From contig JAIRZV010000043.1 of assembly GCA_031267055.1 (NCBI GenBank), forward strand, positions 1 to 30,335: a stretch of 30,335 bases of DNA, written 5' to 3'. The notes below the pieces were generated by a model. The model saw only the letters and a program-made list of their open reading frames with translations, did not search any database and was not told the origin of the DNA. Positions 8,101 to 16,550 of this stretch are shown one piece after another. The position numbers were made by a program, and so were the translations under genes. Each line of letters begins with the position of its first letter. The stretch's first letter is position 1. This DNA is from Candidatus Margulisiibacteriota bacterium. GTDB taxonomy: Bacteria > Margulisbacteria > Termititenacia > Termititenacales > Termititenacaceae.

Positions 8101-11100
8101 CGGTTGAGCCTATCTCTTTATTTGACGGCGGCGGCACGTTAACAGGAGAACAAGGCACAGAAAGCGGCGCTGAGATAGGTGTTGATAGAAGCCGTATAAG
8201 TGGCGACGGGGATGTAACTAGCAATTTGGATCAAAAATATAACCTCAACAGAGGGACAAATGGTTATGCCAACGGCTATGGTGGAGAGTTATTGGCCAAT
8301 GCAATTTTTACTGCAAACAATCGCACAGGTTCTAATGGTACGGCTTTCGTGAGCTTGGGTATGACGGATGCTGAAGTACAACAAAATATTTTGGCAAATA
8401 TTCCTGAGGGCGACAGTTACTACGATGAAAAGAGTGGTATTACCTTTTCTAAAAATGAAGCAGGAGAATTAATCGGAACGGCAACCAATCCGGCTACAGG
8501 GAAAGCAGAAAGTGCTGTCTTCATGAGTACTACACAGTTCGAAACTCACATTAAATCGCTTGGGCTGTCTCCTGAGCAAATGGCTAGTGTTTTAGCAGAA
8601 CGTCAAACTAGTAATGGGCAGAATGCTGGTTTCATGGGTTCTATTACTGTAGGTAGCAGGAATACCGACAACTTTACTTTCGGCTCAGGTAGTGAGAAAA
8701 ATACTTATTCAAAGGATGAGCTTCAGGCGGCCCAAGATAGCGGCAGCACAGTGAGTGTTGCTGGCAAGAATTATAAGGTTGAGATGGTGGACGGCAAACC
8801 GGTCTTGCAAGAAGTAGTAACCCTTTCAGATGAACAGAAAGCGGAGCTAGCCGCTAAGCTCGGACCCGACTCCGGCTTCGACCTCGATAAGTCGTATACC
8901 CCATCAGAACTTAATACCATGATCGACGTAAAAAATAAGGCAGACGCGGCTGCAATGGATACCTCTAACCTTGAAGCGCAAAAAGCAGCCATAGCCGACT
9001 TAAGAGCGAAGGGCGTTACTATAGCTGATGACGCATCTGCTGAAGACATTCAGAAAGCTATAGATACTAAGAATGGAGATATCGCCGCCAAAAATGTTGA
9101 TATTATAAAAGAGTTACAGGGAAAAGGCCTTGATATTCCCGATAACGCGACCCAAAAACAGATTGACGATGCTGTTGATGCTGAGAATACGAGGAGACAG
9201 GGAGTGGCAGACGATGCCAACACCAAAGCCGCAGCCGAATACGAAACCAAACTAGCCGAGTACAACGCCGCTGTCGGCGCTGAGCAGTCCGCTGCCGCTG
9301 TCGGCACCGACCAGTCCAACGTCGCCCCAACCCCACAGGAAAACAAAAGCGTGCCGGTGGAGCTATCCAACGGCCTGAAAATGCAAATAGTCGGCGGCCA
9401 AGTGCAAATATCGGACAGCAAAGGCAAAGTGATCATGGTCAGCGCGCCGGAAGACGCCGATAAGATAAAAGAAGCGCTGGCATCCGGCAGCGGCGGTGGC
9501 ACACCGGAGAATCCCGCCGCTGACCCGCTTGAGAATATCAAGCTTTTCAAAGCTGGCGAAGCGGGTGAAGACGGCGCTTACCAAAAAACCGGCGAGGCGA
9601 CAGGCGACTCTATATCTATCGGCAAGATCGGCTCCGGCGCCAAGGGCGGCCGCGCGGTTGGTTTTGAATCAGGCACGACCACCCATGACAACAATGTAGC
9701 CGATATAAAAGAAGGCGAGGCGCTCAATAATACGATCAACCTCGCTATAAATGCGTTGGCTGAGCTGGTGAAAAATGGAGTGGAGCAAGACAAATTTGCG
9801 AAAAAGATGAAAGGCCTGTCCGGTGGCGAGCATGTCGCCGCGCTCTTGGCCGGGCTGGACCCGCGCGACGCGGCGGAGGTCATGTCCGTCTTGACCAATT
9901 CCTACTCTGTCGAGAGCCAGCGCTCTATCAGCAACTCCGCCGCTCTGGATAAATCCATGGTCGATCTGGTCGGCAATGACAGAAGTCCGGGCACGATCAC
10001 AGCCTGGATCAGCGTGCACAAGCATGAAAAAGCGAAAAAGGACGCGGAGGAACTCTTAAAGGCATTTGCCAATTTGTCAAAAGACGGGAAAATTACGAGC
10101 GCTCTTAACGCTCCCTGGTTGTCGGATACTGACAAAATGACTATAGCCACTATGATCAAAAATGGTCGGGCGGACGAAGCCGCGCGAGTATTAAATCAGA
10201 TCAGTGAAACACTAGAGAAGCTGAATAGTATCGCCGATGAGCTTGGTCTGGAAGGCGGAGCTGCTGTTATCGCGCAGTATGTCAAAGACAACGGCGTTGC
10301 GACAGTTGATGAGAAAGGCAACGTCACGGTCACTCTCAAGGCCGAAGCTAGAACACAATTGCTGAACGGTAACATACCGGGCGTTTCTGTGAACGCGAAT
10401 CAGCTTGAAGCAATGCTAAAAAAATTAAACACTGTGGATTTTTCCGGCGAAGGCGGCGGCGTCCCGAAATTCAAGATCGGCGCCGGCGTTAAAGGTTATG
10501 AAAAAGCGTATGAACAGGTCAGCAATCTGCAAAGAGCATTGGGTTCTCGCGTTCAGCAAAAAGGTTTGGACAGTATCCAGTCGGTGACGCTCAGTGACGG
10601 TCAAGAAATAGAATTCGTCGTCGATCCGGAGAGCCGAGAAGTATTACTGCCGCCCGGCAAATACAGTCCGGAGGATTTGCAGATCATCGCCACGGAAGCC
10701 GCTAATAGTCTGCCGGATGGTGATGCGCAGCCTTTTAAAATCAATTTCCAAAAAATGGAAAACGGACAGCCGGTCGTCAAAAAGGACGCCGAGGGCAAAC
10801 CTGAACCGATTCTAATGAGCGCTGTTGTCACCACTAGCATTGGCGCTAACGGGAAACTGCAAGTTGATAGCGTTGGTGATGTTGCCGAGCTAAATCCGGC
10901 TGCGGCCACGGACGGAAATTTAAAGCCAGGCCAAAGTAAACCAGGCAAGACGGACAATACGTCGACACGCCCCGCGGAGATCTCCAGATACGAGGCGTTT
11001 TCTCAGCTGCGGGAAGTCTATCTGGATATGCGTAATTTCGAAGCCGGCCAGGTGGAGTCATTCACGCCTGATGCCGCTGAAACATATCTGCGGGACAAAG

Positions 11101-14100
11101 GTATGCTGCCGATACCTCTGCAGGGCGGCGATAATCCCACACCTATTTATATCGACAAAAATTCCTACTCCATGAAAGACCTGGCCGCTGTGACCGCTTT
11201 GCTGGAAAAAGCCGGCAACTGGGAAGTGTGTGTCGGCACACAAGACGAAAATGGCAATTGGTCGGACGTGATCATTCACGATATGTTAAATAACGAAACG
11301 CGCAAGCCGCCTGATATGGTGGCTTGGAATGAAGCTAATAATAAAGCGATCTCAAGTACTGACGACCCCACAGCTTTGCATAACGCTCTGGACGAGCGCA
11401 AAGCTCAGGAAAAAGTAGACACCACCTACAAACCCACATTGAACAACGGCTGGATACAGGCCGGCAAACACAATTCCCCTACCGCCAATGCGCAAAGCGC
11501 GGTTTTGGATCTGCTGGGTTCCGGGCTGCAAGAACTGCCGATGGACGACCCGCGGCGGGCTGACGGTTTCTCTTTGCTGCTTACCAAGGCCGGTCTTGCC
11601 ACGGAAAAACTGGCCGCGCTCAAACCGACTGATAGTCCAATATTTCAGGGGCGAATGGCACAGGCTTCGGAGAGATTTCATGCTATCAATGGCCGAGCAG
11701 TACAGATTATAGACGAGACCGAAAAGATCACCGGCCTGCGTATAGTGATCGACTCTAAAACCAATTTAGACGACCTTCACGCCGCCGCACATGTTTCTAA
11801 AGCCACCGGCAAAAGACTCGATGCCGGTCGCACAGAGATCGCTAATGCTCTGGACAAGGAATTGAATATCTATGCTTACAAAGCCAATAATGGCGGCCTG
11901 TCCGCAGAGGAAAAAGAACTTTTCCTGCACTTGCTGGATTTGCGTCTGGAGCTGCTGGGAAAACAATGTGGCAAAGAAACTGAAGAATATGATGCCGCTA
12001 AATATGAGGCCGGCGTAATTGAATATCTGGGCGGCTACAAGGAGACTATCGCGGCCGCTGGCGGAGACATCGTTAAATTGAGAGAAGAATGTTTACCTGC
12101 CTCTGCGGGGTCTCCCGGCATCCTAGACATTCACGACCAATCAGCCCAGCCGACAGTAGACCAAATGATAGACAACACCTCGTCAAAAGTCCCTCAGAAC
12201 GAACCGGCTAACTATAACAAAATAATTGATTTGCGCCGTGAATACTCCGGACTTTCCGCCATGCGAGCAAGTCTCGCCGAGAGCTACGGGGATATTATTA
12301 GCGGCGGGCAGTTTGAACTCACCTTTAAAAGCGGGATAATCGAGCGCACGTTTGAAGATATCGTCAACCAGTATCGTCATTTAGGCATTCCGCCCAGCGC
12401 CACCAAAGGATACCAGACGCTAAACGGCCTATACCAGATCTTTTTAGGTATGCCGAAAGAAAAATTCCAGGAGCTTACCGGTATGACCAACGCGGAGTAT
12501 GAAGATTTTGCCGAACGTATAAACTACATGATGAATAAATTTGGAGAGCTGATCAATGATATACCAAATCTGGATCAGATAACGCCCGCCGGACACAGCA
12601 CTTCACTTGGCCAGACCGGCAATAACGCCGAGCTGAACACGCGGGACAGAGTGCGGCTGCTGGATAATGATTGGGATATGGCCGGGCGTTTGCTGGCCAA
12701 TCGCCGTGAAGATAATGAATTGGAAAAACAGATCCTCGAAATGAATAAAGATAATAACTATCTCGACAACAATCCCGCGGAATCGGGCGGAAAAATTCTG
12801 CAATTAGTTTTGGCCAATAAAGGAATTGACCAGATCAGCGCGGCTAATATCAACAACGCATACGTCGACCTTGCCACAGCCGTGACAGGTGGCAAACAGG
12901 ACGAAATTGAAAAAAGCCTGGCCGCTTACAAAGAGAGCTTGGTCGACGCCAAACTGCTGGCCGGAGAATATCTTAATAATTTTGATGAGCTTAGTACGGC
13001 TTATCTGAATATGCTGCAGGACGTCGAGGATTCTAATCTAAATCTGACTTGGGAGACCAAGTTGGGTGAAACGCCGCCGGAAGGTTTTTCCGGCAAGTCT
13101 CTGGTACAGCAAAGAAATATGCTGACAGGACTTTTTGCCGCGCGTTGTCCGGAGCTGCTGACGCGGCCGAGTTTGCCGTCTTTCCATGAATCCTCGATCA
13201 TGCAGGATGTGAGCAGCGGCAATATCAAGAACTTAGGCCCGGCAGGAAGCCGAGAGCTGTTCGCTCGTGGAATTGTTCAAGAACGTTTTACTATGCTGCC
13301 GAGCGCTCAGAATAACGCAACACCGACATCCAGCAATCCAGGCAATTTAATAACATCATCGCAGAGTGACGGCCAGAATAGCGAAGCGCCATCCACACCC
13401 ATAGAGGTTGATCAGGTTACTTTTGGCCAATTGGCCAACTTCATAGTGAGCGGAAAATTAGATGGTGATAAAAGCGCTGAGAATATAGAGAAATTCCTAG
13501 TGGAAGGTCTCGGATTAACTTCGGGAAGCGAAAAGTTTAATGAATATAAGAAGGCTCTTGAATGGATTCGGAAAGATAGCGAAGCATACGCGGACTTTGT
13601 CAAAATTTGCCAGGCTGAGGACGCAAAAAATGAAGAACTGGAAGGCGCTCGGTTTTTCGATGATACCAGAAAGGCCATGCAGAAAGGCTCGGCTACCAGA
13701 GACTGGCATTCTGCTCTGGAGAAACATTTTGGCGCGCAGTTGAAGGATTCGACTATTTTGAATAGCTGGCGCGGCGTGGACAATGCTCTGACTGAAGCCA
13801 GTCGCAGTAATCTTAGGTCGCCTCTGGTAAGCCAAAGGGTCGGCAACGCTCTGGAGGTCAATGAGCAAATGCGCGCGCAGGCTTTCCATGATGAGGTCAT
13901 CACGCCCAACACCACCCATCAACGCGGCGTTACCAACACGTCATCGGATTATCACGAAAAGATGACAGAGGCTTTGAAGGACTTGTGCACCGCTGGCGAG
14001 CCAACTATCACACTAGCAGATATTGTGTCAGGGAAATTTACGCCAGAACAAATGGCAAGTGGAAAACTTTATGACACCGCCCCGCCCTGGACACTCGAGA

Positions 14101-15884
14101 CAGACATTCTTGGCCGGGATATTACCACTACCGATACCGATGCTTCCGGCCAAGAAACGACAAAAGTGACCCATCAGAAAGGCCTGCTGGAGATCGTCCG
14201 GGAAATGTCCCCTGCCACTCCAGTCCAATATGAAAACAAACTCAGCGCGATACTGAATACGCGGGAAGTATTACTGGATGAAACTGCGGGACAGCCACTC
14301 AGTCCCGAGCTGCAGGCGGCTCTGATCGAATTAAACGAACTGGAAGCTCAGACCGCGCGGGATCTGCGTGATTTAGGCTACGGTATTGATGCCGAGAATC
14401 CGGAACATGTCGTCGCGTTTTTTGATGAAAGTCAGCGGCTTGCGCTGGGAAATTTCAACGATAGTGTCGAAGAGAATACACAAGCAGCCGCGCTCTATCA
14501 GGACGCTATGAAAGTTTTCCTCAGAGATAAAAATCCGGCGATCAGCTTGGACGGCGGAACACAATTGTGTGGCGCTGACGGGAAACTACCCGACGTTATA
14601 GCCAATACCGGCGAGGAGTTCAACGGTGTAGTCGGCGCGGACGGCACCAATAGAGCAGAGTTGGGCAAAGTTCTAGGAGGCGACAATAACGCCGGCATCA
14701 ATGACGCTATGAAAGCTATTTTCTTTGTCGCGGCCAGCGGCGGTGAGCCACCAGTGTATGCTCCTCCCAGCGGTGACTTAGAACCCAAGATCGTGCCGGC
14801 AGAGCCTACCCCAATCAACTTTAATGATGCATTCAAGGGAGACGAAATAACGTTAGGAGACAACAGACAATCTTTTGTAAATGAAATAGCCAGAGGAGTA
14901 ACGATGATTGAGAATGTCGCCGGAGAGTCGGATCTGGAAGCGACATTGCAAAGTATAGGCCGGATCACCATGCAGACTAGCGTTAATTTGACCAATAGTG
15001 ATAATAGCATTGTTGATTTGGAAGATAACTCCGGAACTGGAAGAAAAGGAGCCGCGACTATTATGGACGGCCGGGTCGCAACTATACAAGGTGTTGTCAG
15101 GGAAGGATTAATTCAGGCTTTATATAATGAAGGTCAAAACGGCGTTGAATTAGAAGATGTTGAAGCCTTGGTAACAAAATATTTGGAAACCAATCTGAAT
15201 ATAGCTGCCAGCTATACCTGCGGCTCCGACAAAACGGAGCGGGGATATGGCTATCCAAATAATCGAGCGCATAATTGGAAAAACGGCGAGGAATATCAAA
15301 AAGCACAGAATTTTATCGCCGAGCAGTTAAAGAGAGAAAACCGGCCATACCCATTAAGCGCTGATCTTGGGCAGTGCTCCACTTTAGACAATAACACCAG
15401 ACAAGCAGGGTATGAGAATACCACAATGGGTGCGAGAAAGGCTGAGGTGGAATTCTCGCAGACTCTGCCGGAAAACAGGCCGACTAGCTGGGCTGTAAGC
15501 GGCGACATCAATGGCGACGCGGAAAATGAAACGGGGACAATAAGCAAGAATCCCGCGGGTGAATATACTTTGGAGATCGGCGGCAAAAAAGTGGATATTT
15601 CGGATTCGGGCGACGGCAAGGTTACAATTGCTAAAGATGCTGAGAAACTGGGCGCTAATACTACGGCAGAAATTACATTCAAGGACGGCGAGCCGACAGG
15701 ATTTAAGGTGACTGTACTGACCAAGCCGGGCACACTGCAGATCATCGATCATGTTGCGGATAGAGAACTGCAAAAGTTAGCGTCACCTGCTGCGGCTGCG
15801 CCAGCTCCGGCAGAATCAGCGTCTGATTCAGAGCAGGTCTCCGCGCCAGCTCAAAATTCAGAGCCCATGCCGGAGCCGGTGTAA
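2139..15884 (+). CDS. Giant protein (~4581 aa) with transglutaminase-like domain and repeated hydrophobic/helical units
   Basis: This uninterrupted gene fills 45% of the window and has no signal peptide. Residues are counted from ATG 2139. A transglutaminase-like/cysteine-protease domain (about 110-250) shows a full triad: Cys182 in GGDCEDL, His224 in GDHVFVEY and Asp240 in YALDAAF. A second, decayed copy (about 290-415) starts with a matching YIDP.DP segment; Ser355 replaces the Cys and the His is lost. Residues 600-1940 alternate charged helices with Ala/Gly-rich hydrophobic stretches (686-835, 1527-1585, 1902-1933). An SR-type motif recurs at 965 (SRNAVHTEMT), 1255 (SRNIVHQEMT), 1461 (SRSMVHQVLT) and 1667 (SRGKISAKIS). 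The remaining 2600 residues are mostly helical, Asn/Asp/Ala-rich and unrecognised, with a small duplicated helical unit near 2275-2370 and a Pro/Ala/Glu-rich end. It may be a giant secreted or membrane-inserting factor; this is inference. It appears to be a single-gene unit. Confidence 0.8.
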   Translation: MVANIRGTLDAGMLAAGLNATVPANAAYIARAAENGVYNATASDSASLSRGFARRGQLSIEEDNGSYIYNIKQYDVIGAVNSDNDSYYLVSYNGECSFVDAAFGYSDLSKGYNSVDTYIDPFDPEISKLLTQIPELNDQQLSTEEKLAKLYNHIINNFNSVPEDKDDWNFVGETIFQRGGDCEDLSVLLASAMIALLMNEGMDYQTANSRVSAVAGKHALYGDHVFVEYLADDGQTYALDAAFAKQGNITKLSDLKQVSELKFDVYFRFNDNKVFGTAARLESLENTAKAYIDPTDPALSKFLAEFEGAMDLSGLSMDEITAKLFNYIKTEYQCLDLHDVFPSQSLVIDTKAGASQNLALLAVNSLLALAAKTGASLPNARVSEATDKASGEKQWVMLYQDASGVDRVFDFSDKIVSPQLQLGLVKTADDLLSINSYVSTDALSLSADFGQEYSLSNNLYSRTVQRFNPKAGYVSEGTSSTYGKLSQSDVEKISSFYSSGLIFGTSSVGRGLWDPFKTNYESAKAIINKLKPKSGDSNGIDSNLSGRTDVWGVNQFKTQEAISAMTNIGKNINSNGDFWSFDDATFEAARSKFLSQRNILAFLAMVMEAQNEAYNIVGSELERVGSEEAYKSMKASQIIQAETDTLLKDVNELKKEAVGVVNQHNQLMESVINKEIDEVQKDKNRVLSLLAATTSVVFAAVSVPAISIASGTSKSSFLTTISTIGPGAAAIPGIIAMVIGSAIAAPMAAMAAWKGAKNAGLAAQLAAAPLAGAAAIIGVLATGVAVNALVATGIIAATLGTGTAVAAAVVTATAMAALAIGATIANTILASIPSMVSSSITLAQDMNRAEAADAKWRDTAVPKAAVAGKSLTQVQNNSKTLIEDKNKSHTSMRANTSSESAKAMSANMQSQYSLLDEAVKTKFKMGADGLIYDNDEKFIILERELSRWQNINRILVSMHSTKAQSRNAVHTEMTSQSGYTTSQLATSMTELEQSIIMEKFNELKTLRQEYISSYNANLSAAANADMYDKKVRLESGAFTIGLMCAFLEVPMDPSAAMGIAQTLFGASEALWDRDDVRREFQMSSVINGTESGANYSGGDFGKMVGAGAYAIAGELDVLDMLEKEWNKGVHIGLDNKEIGKSNEVNSGSGLPNNPIAGVAQSIIGGASGILDWFTSLFGGDNPENEVRRNAKVNGLTSNIDSVAELDGQSKEKIDVGKANYQVMYRARIAWMRYQATVAINIKRAQFMVQRYNLESRNIVHQEMTNATTYQVSGLAEQALSAEFQYVSSIIAAYAQREEQRIQTRNSMIEREQQRWKQNWLGMAGPFGYIVSPILDRQLTKSYAHTAQPDITGIHGNGNGINSVDHPDAANKLDEVGTRIYDRDGILKTNASDYTKIYTNSDLYTTSEKGLIQVEYVGVKGFGRVASYSVNFANMQTAQAEIYGLTYLNAIWQSLYNARSASRSMVHQVLTNISNLTLSSYSGSAVGAENQLIQSKAQDLISNTNDIVNIKQKIFDAEQAAANEEMKMYFGLAGLGVAAICITALTLISGFPQIGSAIKLMNGMSAMAVAIYSFFESIFTYINLNKLQEKQQKELKDATEKAKGKKNVDGENSGNLADQAMGDADPLAGTDGNGAAAKFQLSLMQANLKKMERINAMLRKVHRAKGESRGKISAKISGISAANIPSAAEMVAGLESGVAEAIMNLLVSKASALDSTQNKMDAQIDKMISSSAGMLTQYIKNFGLPGPGNKTVTETDEDGKETEKEVRTGVGKSRDASNFGKLKKSIDENKDKYGEGMSGLAKFGAEIAGFITGKNLGTGTLAEDSSGNGSLLSSGAGQSVKGIWDTLASGVIGKKDGGAVGLFKGLKGKSSGSSDDLMEQMVGEAVDSETNGAGKWGNSGTGIMGGIGAAIGSAAMIAFSAGLAALKTISSLLSGDFLDLGTDPASYNRFDGGAGETLEEPTKPEEVTPDKVTGGTIDDTVINPLEQGTVEPISLFDGGGTLTGEQGTESGAEIGVDRSRISGDGDVTSNLDQKYNLNRGTNGYANGYGGELLANAIFTANNRTGSNGTAFVSLGMTDAEVQQNILANIPEGDSYYDEKSGITFSKNEAGELIGTATNPATGKAESAVFMSTTQFETHIKSLGLSPEQMASVLAERQTSNGQNAGFMGSITVGSRNTDNFTFGSGSEKNTYSKDELQAAQDSGSTVSVAGKNYKVEMVDGKPVLQEVVTLSDEQKAELAAKLGPDSGFDLDKSYTPSELNTMIDVKNKADAAAMDTSNLEAQKAAIADLRAKGVTIADDASAEDIQKAIDTKNGDIAAKNVDIIKELQGKGLDIPDNATQKQIDDAVDAENTRRQGVADDANTKAAAEYETKLAEYNAAVGAEQSAAAVGTDQSNVAPTPQENKSVPVELSNGLKMQIVGGQVQISDSKGKVIMVSAPEDADKIKEALASGSGGGTPENPAADPLENIKLFKAGEAGEDGAYQKTGEATGDSISIGKIGSGAKGGRAVGFESGTTTHDNNVADIKEGEALNNTINLAINALAELVKNGVEQDKFAKKMKGLSGGEHVAALLAGLDPRDAAEVMSVLTNSYSVESQRSISNSAALDKSMVDLVGNDRSPGTITAWISVHKHEKAKKDAEELLKAFANLSKDGKITSALNAPWLSDTDKMTIATMIKNGRADEAARVLNQISETLEKLNSIADELGLEGGAAVIAQYVKDNGVATVDEKGNVTVTLKAEARTQLLNGNIPGVSVNANQLEAMLKKLNTVDFSGEGGGVPKFKIGAGVKGYEKAYEQVSNLQRALGSRVQQKGLDSIQSVTLSDGQEIEFVVDPESREVLLPPGKYSPEDLQIIATEAANSLPDGDAQPFKINFQKMENGQPVVKKDAEGKPEPILMSAVVTTSIGANGKLQVDSVGDVAELNPAAATDGNLKPGQSKPGKTDNTSTRPAEISRYEAFSQLREVYLDMRNFEAGQVESFTPDAAETYLRDKGMLPIPLQGGDNPTPIYIDKNSYSMKDLAAVTALLEKAGNWEVCVGTQDENGNWSDVIIHDMLNNETRKPPDMVAWNEANNKAISSTDDPTALHNALDERKAQEKVDTTYKPTLNNGWIQAGKHNSPTANAQSAVLDLLGSGLQELPMDDPRRADGFSLLLTKAGLATEKLAALKPTDSPIFQGRMAQASERFHAINGRAVQIIDETEKITGLRIVIDSKTNLDDLHAAAHVSKATGKRLDAGRTEIANALDKELNIYAYKANNGGLSAEEKELFLHLLDLRLELLGKQCGKETEEYDAAKYEAGVIEYLGGYKETIAAAGGDIVKLREECLPASAGSPGILDIHDQSAQPTVDQMIDNTSSKVPQNEPANYNKIIDLRREYSGLSAMRASLAESYGDIISGGQFELTFKSGIIERTFEDIVNQYRHLGIPPSATKGYQTLNGLYQIFLGMPKEKFQELTGMTNAEYEDFAERINYMMNKFGELINDIPNLDQITPAGHSTSLGQTGNNAELNTRDRVRLLDNDWDMAGRLLANRREDNELEKQILEMNKDNNYLDNNPAESGGKILQLVLANKGIDQISAANINNAYVDLATAVTGGKQDEIEKSLAAYKESLVDAKLLAGEYLNNFDELSTAYLNMLQDVEDSNLNLTWETKLGETPPEGFSGKSLVQQRNMLTGLFAARCPELLTRPSLPSFHESSIMQDVSSGNIKNLGPAGSRELFARGIVQERFTMLPSAQNNATPTSSNPGNLITSSQSDGQNSEAPSTPIEVDQVTFGQLANFIVSGKLDGDKSAENIEKFLVEGLGLTSGSEKFNEYKKALEWIRKDSEAYADFVKICQAEDAKNEELEGARFFDDTRKAMQKGSATRDWHSALEKHFGAQLKDSTILNSWRGVDNALTEASRSNLRSPLVSQRVGNALEVNEQMRAQAFHDEVITPNTTHQRGVTNTSSDYHEKMTEALKDLCTAGEPTITLADIVSGKFTPEQMASGKLYDTAPPWTLETDILGRDITTTDTDASGQETTKVTHQKGLLEIVREMSPATPVQYENKLSAILNTREVLLDETAGQPLSPELQAALIELNELEAQTARDLRDLGYGIDAENPEHVVAFFDESQRLALGNFNDSVEENTQAAALYQDAMKVFLRDKNPAISLDGGTQLCGADGKLPDVIANTGEEFNGVVGADGTNRAELGKVLGGDNNAGINDAMKAIFFVAASGGEPPVYAPPSGDLEPKIVPAEPTPINFNDAFKGDEITLGDNRQSFVNEIARGVTMIENVAGESDLEATLQSIGRITMQTSVNLTNSDNSIVDLEDNSGTGRKGAATIMDGRVATIQGVVREGLIQALYNEGQNGVELEDVEALVTKYLETNLNIAASYTCGSDKTERGYGYPNNRAHNWKNGEEYQKAQNFIAEQLKRENRPYPLSADLGQCSTLDNNTRQAGYENTTMGARKAEVEFSQTLPENRPTSWAVSGDINGDAENETGTISKNPAGEYTLEIGGKKVDISDSGDGKVTIAKDAEKLGANTTAEITFKDGEPTGFKVTVLTKPGTLQIIDHVADRELQKLASPAAAAPAPAESASDSEQVSAPAQNSEPMPEPV

Positions 15885-15894
15885 ATCGGAGGCC

Positions 15895-15940
15895 TTGTCT
15901 ACACTAGCAATGTGTATTATAATGTGTATGAGGTGATGGG
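15895..15940 (+). promoter_or_regulatory. Promoter, likely operator and ribosome binding site of vapBC
   Basis: TTGTCT (15895-15900) and TATAAT (15918-15923) are separated by exactly 17 bases, a near-consensus sigma-70 promoter. TGTGTAT occurs twice in direct orientation (15911-15917 and 15923-15929), bracketing the -10 at a 12-base spacing. That suits autorepression by a ribbon-helix-helix antitoxin. GAGGTG (15930-15935) is a strong ribosome binding site 7 bases before ATG 15943. Confidence 0.75.
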
Positions 15941-15942
15941 CA

Positions 15943-16149
15943 ATGCGCACTAATATTGTGTTGAATGATACTTTAATAGATGAGGCTTTTAAGTTTTCGG
16001 CGGACAGCGTATCTACCAAAAAAGACTTGGTGGAAATCGCTTTGCTGGAATACGTGAATAATCGCAAACGGAAAAGTCTCAAAGACTTGAGAGGCAAAAT
16101 CCGTTTTCATAAAAATTATGATCATAAATCATTAAGGTTTTTTCGATGA
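15943..16149 (+). CDS. vapB: VapB-like antitoxin, ribbon-helix-helix type
   Basis: The 68-residue protein begins with a short beta strand (MRTNIVLNDTLIDEAF) followed by two helices (TKKDLVEIALLEYVNNRKR), the usual N-terminal ribbon-helix-helix fold of VapB/DUF2191 antitoxins. Its basic, aromatic tail (FHKNYDHKSLRFFR) is likely the part that wraps the toxin. It overlaps the PIN toxin gene by 4 bases (ATGA), so the two are translationally coupled. Expected role: neutralise VapC and, with it, repress the promoter at 15895-15923. No other function is indicated. The name rests on family resemblance and on the partner gene. Confidence 0.82.
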   Translation: MRTNIVLNDTLIDEAFKFSADSVSTKKDLVEIALLEYVNNRKRKSLKDLRGKIRFHKNYDHKSLRFFR

Positions 16150-16550
16150 TCTTAGTGGACACCTCGGTTTTGATCGGTTATTTCAAGGGCCGCCGCGGTT
16201 ATCCTTTTGACCTGCTGGACGAATTCATCGACCACAATATTCCTTTTGGCTTGAATAATTATATTTATCAAGAGGTATTGCAGGGCGTTCGGACGGAAAA
16301 AGAGTTTCAACGGCTCAAAGAATATCTGGATACGCTTTTGTTTTATGAACTGCTCAACGGCCGCCGATCTTATGAGGCCGCCGCGTGTCTGTATTTCAAA
16401 TGCCGCCAGGCGGGGTACACTATTCGCAGCACGATCGATTTTTTGATCGTGCAGACGGCTCTGGAGAATAATCTGTATTTGCTGCATGACGACAAGGATT
16501 TCACCAATATCGCTAGAGTAATCAAGGAATTGAAAATATATAAACTATAA
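16146..16550 (+). CDS. vapC: VapC-like PIN-domain endoribonuclease toxin
   Basis: The 134-residue product is of normal VapC length and keeps the acidic PIN residues: Asp5 (ILVDTSVLI), Glu43 (YQEVLQG), Asp98 (STIDFLI) and Asp116/Asp118 (HDDKDF). These bind Mg2+ for cleavage of RNA; VapC toxins commonly cut tRNA or the sarcin-ricin loop, but the target here cannot be read from sequence. The start overlaps the vapB stop as ATGA. Its TAA stop overlaps the stop of the convergent glmM-like gene by 6 bases (16545-16550), so there is no room for a separate terminator between them. The active site looks intact. Confidence 0.88.
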   Translation: MILVDTSVLIGYFKGRRGYPFDLLDEFIDHNIPFGLNNYIYQEVLQGVRTEKEFQRLKEYLDTLLFYELLNGRRSYEAAACLYFKCRQAGYTIRSTIDFLIVQTALENNLYLLHDDKDFTNIARVIKELKIYKL

